Below are positions 56,569 to 64,000 of a DNA stretch of 64,000 bases, in pieces. Numbering within the stretch: position 1 is the stretch's first letter; each line of letters starts with the position of its first letter. The notes below the pieces were generated by a model. The model saw only the letters and a program-made list of their open reading frames with translations, did no database searches and was not told the DNA's origin. The translations under genes were made by a program, and so were the position numbers. The stretch comes from Apium graveolens (lineage: Eukaryota; Streptophyta; Magnoliopsida; Apiales; Apiaceae). Location: contig NC_133652.1 of assembly GCF_009905375.1 (NCBI RefSeq), positions 121,789,797 to 121,853,796 on the forward strand. The letters run 5' to 3'.

Positions 56569-58646
56569 TATACCCGGGAACATCGACTCCCAGTTTTAGA
56601 AAATGTTCACCTTTGGGTCCCCTAAACTAAGGGTATACACAACTACTGCTTATCTTTAGCATAGGTATTATGCAGCTTATAAGCATATGAATCAACAATT
56701 AGATATCAAGATTACGAAACAGACATGCATATATACCATATCATCATGCTCCAATATATCGCAAAATTTGCTAATAACAATCATGCACTTATCACAAGAT
56801 ATGCATATACATATATTTACATCACAACAACAGTATAACGGGTAGAAAACTTGCCTGAGTGACTGGGGGTGGTAAAAGTCCTGGGATGAGTCTGGTAACC
56901 TATAAACAACATATAAGTTGGAATTAAACCAAAGTCGCTTAAGAATCTAGACTTTAACCAATTAGACCCTAACGTTCGTTTTTGCGCTTAACTATTCACT
57001 TAAGTCGCTCGAGTACCCTCGGCTCCCCCATTTTTAATAAATTAACCATTAAGAATTTTAAGGAGATTCTTTCGCGAGTGCCCTACCAACTGCCTAATCC
57101 ACTTTACATAATTGTTTCATACCCCAATTAGTCATATAAGGGCCTTAACCAAGGTTTCAAAGTAAGGCGAGGGGTAATGGTTCGTTCGCGAAACGCCGTT
57201 AATTAAAACGGTCGTTTCTCCTAAATAGTACATCGGATTCAAGCGAACCACATATCAAAACGAAGCTTGTAACATGAACTATCAAAACATGGCAATGGTT
57301 AGAATCTAACAGTGAGTTCACGGGTCCTGATGTTAAGAACAAAAGCAGTCTAAGGTAAATCGGGCATTACGACGGCTATATTTACGCGATTACCAAAGTT
57401 TAACTACTCCAATCATCCACAAATCAACCACAATAAACCCATAACCACCAATACAACCAAAATTCATCCAAACCTTAATACATCAGTCCATATCCTCAAG
57501 ATTTTCCAATTTATTCAACCACAAACATGAACTACTAACTATACTTAAGTTTCATTAACTAAAACAAGATTCAATCATCCAAATCACTACAAACCCAACC
57601 AAACTTTAAACACACAAGCATCATGCTTCTCATGAACTATATTAATCAAAACCACTCCTAAATATTCAAAGTAAAACTAGGGTTTGAATTTATATACCTT
57701 CCTTGAAGCTTTTAATCAATGAAAGATCCTTGGAATGCCCATGGAAGCCTTAATCTATGCTTAAGCTACCTTGACCTTACAAATAAAATCAAGAATCAAA
57801 AATTTGTTCTTGAAAGTTACTATTCACCCTAAACTAAAATGATTTGTTTGAGATAGAAAACCTTTGATTCAAGCACTCAAACTACTTGCTCTTCTTAGTT
57901 ATGAAATATAGGATCCAAAGAAACAAACCTCTTGAATTATGATTAAGTGGAGCTTGGGTTTGGAAATTTTTCTTCTTGTTTTTCTTCAAAAAACCGTGAG
58001 CAAGGAGATGGGGGAGAAGAGAAATGAATGTGTTTGCTTGGGTTCTTCCTTTTTGTTTGTTAATTAACCTTTTACCATGGTAAAAATTGTGTGGCTCACA
58101 ATCAACCAACCAACCCTTCCCATTTGGTCATGCTTATGTCATCTACTTATGTCATCTTGTTACACTTGTCCTCCTCTTGTTGGTGTGATGACATCATCCT
58201 CCACTAACCCCTTTGATTAACTCCTAATTACTTGGCTAATGATCGCTGATCTGTTATACAGTTCGCTTAACTTTCATTTTCGTTTATCGTTTGAGGGATC
58301 ATACCCGGGATCTTATTACTTGGGTTCTCTTAACCTTTATCAATACATTATATTCCTTTTATGATCCTCACTTATAATCCTTGAATTTAAATCCTTTTTA
58401 TCCTGTTACCTTATACTCAATTTTTTCGGTATCTGGTGGATTTTTGGGAAAAATTAAAGTGTTCTAATTTGGATTCTGACGATCTTTACATACACTTATA
58501 TACCATATAGAGTACTAATAAGATCTCAGAATAACAATAAAAGAACCTCTACAAGGTGAGGCATGAAAAGTTTTCTTATTCAGTATAATCAGCAAAATCA
58601 CTATTCATAAGGGTTACAAAAAGTCCAAAATTTTGGGGTTATTACA
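56569..58646 (-). repeat. Chromovirus 3' LTR
   Basis: About 2.08 kb. On the minus strand it starts TGTAATAACCCC, right after AGGGGAGAC. The TGTAATAACCCC start is typical of Tekay/Del LTRs. The far end near 56569 (ACCCGGGAACATCG on the plus strand) is approximate because it merges with an AT repeat. Confidence 0.75.
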
Positions 58647-58660
58647 GTCTCCCCTCCTTA
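58647..58660 (-). other. Chromovirus polypurine tract
   Basis: Minus strand AAGGAGGGGAGAC directly before the LTR start. Confidence 0.75.
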
Positions 58661-59450
58661 AAAGGATTCCGTCCCGGAATCAGATAGAAAACAAATGGGG
58701 GTACTTTTCTAGCATTGTGCCTTCTAACTCTCAAGTCAATTTTCCTACATTGTGGTTCTGCCACAAAACCCTGACTAGCATGATAACCTTCCTCCTAATC
58801 ACTTGTTCCTTTTCGATCTATAACCCTTCCTGGTTGCTCCATATAGGTTACGTTTGGTTGCATGCCTATGCGCTCATATGCCCCTATTTGTCTGGCATCC
58901 GGATTACACTTTCTTAACATTGATACGTGGAACACGTTATGAACTTGCTACAGTTTCGGGGGGTAGGGCTAGCTCATATGCTAACTTCCCAATACGTCTT
59001 AATATCTCCAAGTGTCCAACAATTCGTGGGCTTAACTTTCCTTTCTTTCTGGACCTCATCCATCCTTTCCAAGGGGATACCTATAATCATCACTAGGTCC
59101 CCTATTTCCTACTCTTTGTCCTTTTGTGTCAAATCAACATACTTCTTATGTCCATCTTGGGCTACTACCAGCCGTCCTCTGATTAGATTTATTATATCCT
59201 TGGTCCTTTGGACTACTGCGGGTCCGAGTATCTTGCGCTCTACAACTTCATCCTAACATAAGGGAGATCGACATTATCTTCCCTCAAGGATCTCATAAGG
59301 CGATATCTCGATACTGACATACGATCTATTAACGTAAGAAAACTCAATCCGCATTAAGTGATCATTCCAAATTCTTTCAAGTCTATTGCACAGACTCTCA
59401 TCATAGCTTCTAGCACTATAGCTTTTGCTTCTCAATACTCCTTCTTTTCT
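58661..59450 (-). pseudogene. Chromovirus integrase C-terminal part
   Basis: On the minus strand, broken frames give WNDHLMRIEFSYVNRSY (about 59310-59390, the segment before the integrase tail) and then a stretch near 58960-59130 that matches the GKLSPRYIGPFEIL-type tail with many changes. No clean chromodomain can be read to 58661. Confidence 0.6.
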
Positions 59451-60839
59451 TGTTCGTAGTCATTACTATCTTCCGTACATAATACTATACTGGTTACACT
59501 TTTGCTCGTTAGTATTCTATAACCTTATAATAACCACGTCAACCTTAGTATTACGAACGCGTTAGATCGGAATACCACCGTACTTGGTACCACTTCATCT
59601 CTAGCTGCCTCCATCTTCGAAAGCTTGGTCCTTCGTGTAGAAGTAAAAGAATTTATTGAGAGATCACTATGATTATGAACACTTGTTCTATTGCATAGTT
59701 AGTACAGAAGGTGGCCAGCCTTTAGTACATGACAAGCAATTAAACAATATGTGGTATCCTACTAGGCTTCTATCACACAGATAGATAGTCATTCGGCAAT
59801 ACCTCCCCTTCTGGAAGGGTTGTTCTTCTCAGCTTATACAAAATGAAAAGGAGAGAAAAGAACGAATTGAAGAGAATTGTATATGAAAAAAATACTTTCA
59901 CAAATATCTGGCTTGGAATCTACCTCTGAACTATAGAGGGTTGTCATAGGAGAACAAAACATATGTGTATATATATCAACATCAAGTATTATCGCATCGC
60001 ATTTCACATGCTTAAATATTTTTGCTATTCCGTCCATCATTCTATGGACCCATGCTCTTCCTCGAGCTTATACTCAATCACCTTTGAAACTCCCTTATCA
60101 TCGAAAATCGAATCTGGGGTCTCATTCTAAATCATCGTTACTAGAATCCTATGCTTGCACCGTAACCTTCCTCGTATAGTAATACAACTCTCTATTGATA
60201 AGAAGGAATAAGTATTCAATAGGTAGATAATCTACTTAATTAGTCTATCAATGATAACTTATACACCACCACGACCCGATTAGTGGTACTCAATCTCAAC
60301 ATCCATTCCAATACAACTCTCACGGTTGCAAGTAATCAACTCATTACTTGCAGAATCATTGTTGTATTACTATGGTCCACCACTGACCTACTGTAGTCAT
60401 TCATTTTTTATGAAATCTTAATGGCTAACTATACGGAGTCCATACATGTCGTATCAAATTCTTCTAAGGAGGCAACATAATCACCATTCCATGATTCATG
60501 AATAACACTCCTGAACTTGGCGTACATATGACATGAAGAAGATAAAATTGTAGAAGAGTTTCAATAAAAGCAACGATAGCAGGTTAATACCATTATTAAC
60601 CATATGTCTTTATGAAGCTCAAAGGTTCATTTAGTCCTTTCATAACATGGTCCTGGCTTATCTCAAGATATGACTTTATAAGATAGATAGCCCGCTCACG
60701 GCGATTACATAAATTAAATCTTTACCAAACTACTATCACAATTGAGTATCGCACAATCATCAGAAGGAATGTCAATCTTTCAAACCATAATAAAATCTTC
60801 AAGGCTTTAACCATTATCACTGTATTCCTCTGGCACGAG
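59451..60839 (-). other. Unreadable part of the chromovirus internal region
   Basis: Between recognisable integrase tail and RNase H traces, where the integrase core should be. I could not read a conserved motif with confidence; stops in all frames. Confidence 0.4.
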
Positions 60840-61670
60840 CGCCTATAATTGTCCTCTTACACTTAAAGTGTCGGCCACCTCCTTGGCCTTTCCTGATAGT
60901 AAAATTTCCTTACAATCAATGTCTTTTAAATGATCTTCAACTAAATTTTCTACCTCATTTCCAATCACTGCTTGTGTGAAAATGCTCTTCCTTATGCTTT
61001 GGTGAAAAGAAAAAAATATCACCATTTTTCCATGAGTTATTGCCTCGGTCTTTTAGAGGTTAACATTGTCACGACTGACTCTCGATCATACTTAGGACGT
61101 CTCTTATCTTGGGTCGTTCTCGTTTTCACCAATCTCGACCTTCATTGGGTCGATCTTTACTTTATGGTTCAACACGTGCCCACCTGGAATTATTATAATT
61201 ATGTCATATTTTCTTTATCAATATTTCTATTCTTGAGAACTTTGAATATTACCTTTCACCTTGTAAGACCTCTAAGGTTATCCTTGAATCGTTCCTCCTG
61301 TATTCCCTAGATACAGGGCATATCAAAATACCATTTACTAATATTAGAACCATTGTCTATATACTTCTGAAAAATTTCTCGACTGATCCTTAAAGGTTGT
61401 TGTTACCTTAATCCTTTCCAATTCATACGGTCAAAACTCATGCTATCCGTATTAAGGGCGAAATGCCAACCTTTATGCATTCCCCTAGGATTCATCTCAA
61501 GTTATTGAGGTTCTATCCTTAATTCCACCTTTAAAAAGGTACCTGCATCCTTCCATGGATAAATCAAGTCATAGATCCTTGATAGATTATCTTATTCAAT
61601 CATTTCCACCTCGATAGTCTATACCAATTTCATAATAGCATCCTTATTCAAATTGAGGTCAACCCATATG
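60840..61670 (-). pseudogene. Chromovirus RT and RNase H, decayed
   Basis: Minus-strand traces in order: IDYRG and IKDLYDLIYP near 61560-61640 (RT palm), HVLNHKVKIDPMKVEI near 61125-61175 (RT thumb, usual GHVV...VDPSKIE), then IFTQAVIGNEVENLVEDH and LLSGKAKEVADTLSV near 60850-60985 (end of RNase H and linker). The catalytic RT box was not recognised. Dead. Confidence 0.6.
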
Positions 61671-62399
61671 GCCTTCAAAAGATAACAATGGTTACCCACT
61701 TTTCGTTCCTAATTTGGTAATGACAACAGGGATGTTTTGGAAGATATTGGTCGTGTTCAACATGAACTTCTTCTTAATAATTCCTCATTTGCTTTTGTTG
61801 TTTATCTCAACAGTCATCTCAATGTTGGGATATCTTTCATACCTGGCGTCTCCCTTTCTGGGTATCATGCCCCCGGTCTTACACTTCACATTCTTGAAGG
61901 TCACTTCCTTCATCCAATTTTTCCTAATTTCTTACTTTCTTGTCTCCCCAGTCTATCCGCGTCTCATTATTTATCCTTCAAACTATCTCAAGGTTTCCTC
62001 AAATCCTCCCAACTTATAGGGGGTAAACTATATGTATCTCTTATGCCTTCAACCATCAACTTTAACTCATGGTGAATCACCCTCATCCTGACGATTACAT
62101 ACTTTTCTATTTCTATTGCTACGAGTCTTTAGGGTTTCCTCATACCCAACTCCCTTATCATTCCTCAAACTCTATTGTCTTTATTTTCCTTTCCACTTCA
62201 GTTTCTTTTTATTTTCTTTTCTATTATAATCATTTCACGAACCCACTACTCATTGACTTCAAACATTACGTCGTTCTGGGATTCTTGTCATCGGAACGAA
62301 TCTTGACAACTTTTATAACTTAGCTTCATAATTCATCATACTCGTCCGTCTTTGTTCTGGCTCTAAAGCTTTTACACTATCTCCATAACCTTGGGAATT

Positions 62400-62940
62400 A
62401 CTTTCCCGAAAACAATTGACTGAACTTTAATCAGTTTATTCTAACCTCTGGCTCCGTGCCTTTCTTGGTCTTTCACCAGCAGGTGGCCTCTCTCTTAGGA
62501 GGGTAAGTGACAAAAACAGTCTTTTATGATTCGTCCATCATTTAGAATCTCAAATGATTCCTCTATTTCTTTTAACCGGGCTCTCACCTCGACTGGGTCA
62601 GCTTGTTCCTTGGAACTCTAAAAGCTTAGCGATTTAAAGGTCCTGAAAGAATTTCACACCACATTATTTCCTCAGGGTGGTGGTTGGGATAAAAATATAA
62701 GTTTTGTTTAGGCAGGTCCATGAATTGCTCCATAGGAGTACTGTCCTGGTTCTCCCTATCTTGCTCGATTTCTGTTTTCTCAGTATGAAATGTTTCCTCC
62801 TCCTCCCCATAATCAGGGTTATCTTATACGTTAAAATCCTTGTTTTCCATTTCATTATGTTATGGGTTCTTTCTTTCTTCATGGCTACCTCCCTGACTAT
62901 CACATTCAGGGTTTGCCTTAAATCTTATTCCTCGAACTAT
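62400..62940 (-). pseudogene. Chromovirus gag fragment
   Basis: The minus strand gives KTVFVTYPPKREATC and KTKKGTEPEVRINWLKF (about 62415-62520), matching the gag block before the knuckle in Tekay-type elements. Upstream to about 62940 is Gln/Glu-rich like the gag N-terminus. Several stops. Confidence 0.5.
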
Positions 62941-62949
62941 GGCTTTCAC

Positions 62950-63780
62950 CTAATATCTCGTTCTTAAGCTCTTGAACGTTTGGAACCCAAATTCTGTAGG
63001 AATACCTCATTATTCCCTTATCATCTTTCTCAGTATTAATCTCTTCTCCAGTCATTGGCTTTCAACCTTCATTCATCATTTTTTTTTGGCACCATATGAT
63101 CTTTTCCAATAATTCGGGCTGCATTACAATCTCAAACAACTTTTCAGTACCGGCTCCAGTTACCTTCACTTCTATTTCCATTTTTTTTTTCAAAATCTCT
63201 TATCAACTCTCCCAAAGACATTTTCATCTTAAGTCTCTCTTTTATACTAAGGGCATTAACCACCATTTTGGCTTTCCCTGGATGATAAAGAATCTCTTAT
63301 TCGTAATCCTTGATTAGCTCTAACCACCTCCTCTGGCGCATGTTGAGCTCTTTCTGCGTGAAAATGCACTAGAGCACTTATGGCTTGTGTAAATCTCGCA
63401 CTTCTCTCCATACAAGTAGTGCCTCCAATCTTTAAGGCAAAACTATTGCCCGAGCCCAAGCTCATGGGTGGGGATATCGAATTTTATATTCCCTTAATTG
63501 TCTTTACGCGTACGCGATTACCTTGCTGTGCTGTATAAGAAGCACCCTAATTCCTTATGCGAAGAGTCACTACACATCACAAAATCTCCTTTTCTATCCG
63601 GCAACGCCAAAATAGGGGTCGTCACCAACCTTTTCTTTAGTTCTTAAAAGCTGATCTCGTATTTTTCTGTACATTCGAACTTCTCAGTCTTAAGAGTAAG
63701 CCACGTTAAAGGGGCTACTATCTTTACAAACTTGAATGAACCTCCGGTAGTGACCGGCCAATCCTACCTCTGGTAGTCGC
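62950..63780 (-). pseudogene. Second chromovirus RT-RNase H-integrase fragment
   Basis: Minus-strand traces: VGLAGHYRRFIQ (about 63735-63770), IVAPLTWLTLKTEKFECTEK (about 63670-63720), RLVTTPILALPDRKGDFV (about 63580-63640), FTQKELNMRQRRWLELIKDYE (about 63300-63365), ILYHPGKAKMVVNALS (about 63250-63300), then the integrase N-terminal side to about 62950. This duplicates the RT end and RNase H found at 60840-61180. Confidence 0.6.
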
Positions 63781-64000
63781 CCTAACCATGGTTATCAATT
63801 CCTCAGTGGTCCTTTATTCATTCTTGTCAGGATCCTTTACGGGATCCTTCTCAACAATAATCCCTTCTAGGACAACATCCTTAACCGCTACATCCTCAAT
63901 ATGAACATCATCCGGTCCCGTGTTAGGACGCTCTATCGAATCTACAATCTGATCTCCAATAATTAATAAAACATCATTGCATTGTTGATCCTCAACCTCA
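63781..64000 (-). other. Acidic coding-like stretch at the window edge
   Basis: The minus strand gives about 60 codons rich in Asp, Glu and Val (for example DDVHIEDVAVKDVV) ending in a stop near 63829. It could be a gag N-terminal region of another copy. Not identified. Confidence 0.3.

Larger units (their letters stand above)
56569..64000 (-). mobile_element. Decayed Ty3/gypsy chromovirus (Tekay/Del-like), truncated by the window
   Basis: Minus strand: the 3' LTR is 56569-58646, the polypurine tract is just right of it, and the internal region extends past the window end. Gag, RT, RNase H, integrase and integrase-tail similarity can be read in pieces across many stops and shifts. The order from the right shows an extra RT-RNase H-integrase fragment (62950-63780) before gag (about 62430-62520), so the region is two overlapping copies or a rearranged one. 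Confidence 0.75.

Noticed and set aside
58633..63317. Several plus-strand ORFs of 70-112 codons with hydrophobic stretches
   Set aside because: They lie opposite decayed chromovirus coding sequence; the minus strand carries recognisable pol motifs.

Overview
The window is nuclear DNA of a flowering plant, probably a eudicot. It shows an AT-rich background, GT-AG introns, Stowaway/hAT/MULE-type small elements and dense nests of LTR retrotransposons. An Apiales-like genome is only a guess from the general look of the retroelement proteins; no organelle, bacterial or viral genome signature was seen. About 80% of the sequence is transposable elements. Two host genes that look intact sit in a small island between two nests.

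Left nest (1-37559). The host element is a minus-strand SIRE/Maximus-type Ty1/copia element. Its 5' LTR is at 36144-37559, and gag, pol and a third ORF run leftwards out of the window. Three elements broke it up. A plus-strand copia (copia-1, 1-6199, 5' end outside the window) lies near the end of the third ORF. A complete minus-strand Ty3/gypsy Athila-type element (9542-20562, TSD ATCCT) lies inside the third ORF. A complete plus-strand copia (copia-2, 27374-35359, TSD TGGCT, LTRs about 99.3% identical) lies inside gag. Two short MITE-like elements also sit in the third ORF.

Gene island (37560-53640). A nine-exon plus-strand gene at 41061-46345 encodes an NT-type C2 plus long coiled-coil protein of 1148 residues. 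A two-exon minus-strand gene at 47075-47818 encodes a LURP-one-related protein of 198 residues. Around them lie a Stowaway MITE, a MITE with long TIRs, GGCTCG-rich arrays, a triplicated B-box-bearing repeat, a MULE-like MITE with a perfect 10-bp TSD, and a hAT-like element.

Right nest (53641-64000). It holds a short-LTR copia 3' end (minus), an Athila LTR in plus orientation, a second Athila LTR start in minus orientation inside it, a copia LTR with PBS and start of gag (copia-3), and a decayed minus-strand chromovirus (Tekay/Del-like) with its 3' LTR and a scrambled internal region.

Most notable signals. (1) The SIRE and the Athila elements, which belong to different superfamilies, both carry a third ORF downstream of pol. 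The two ORFs look related. Each starts just after its own TATA box, and each promoter region holds the short repeat module that also occurs in that element's LTR (a TCGA palindrome array in SIRE, a GC-rich GATCAG module in Athila). This suggests internal promoters built from LTR material. (2) The copia-2 leader has four hairpins with unlike stems but the same loop sequence, and copia-1 has two hairpins at a matching place. (3) Copia-2 is young by its LTRs but its pol is wrecked, so it was probably moved in trans.
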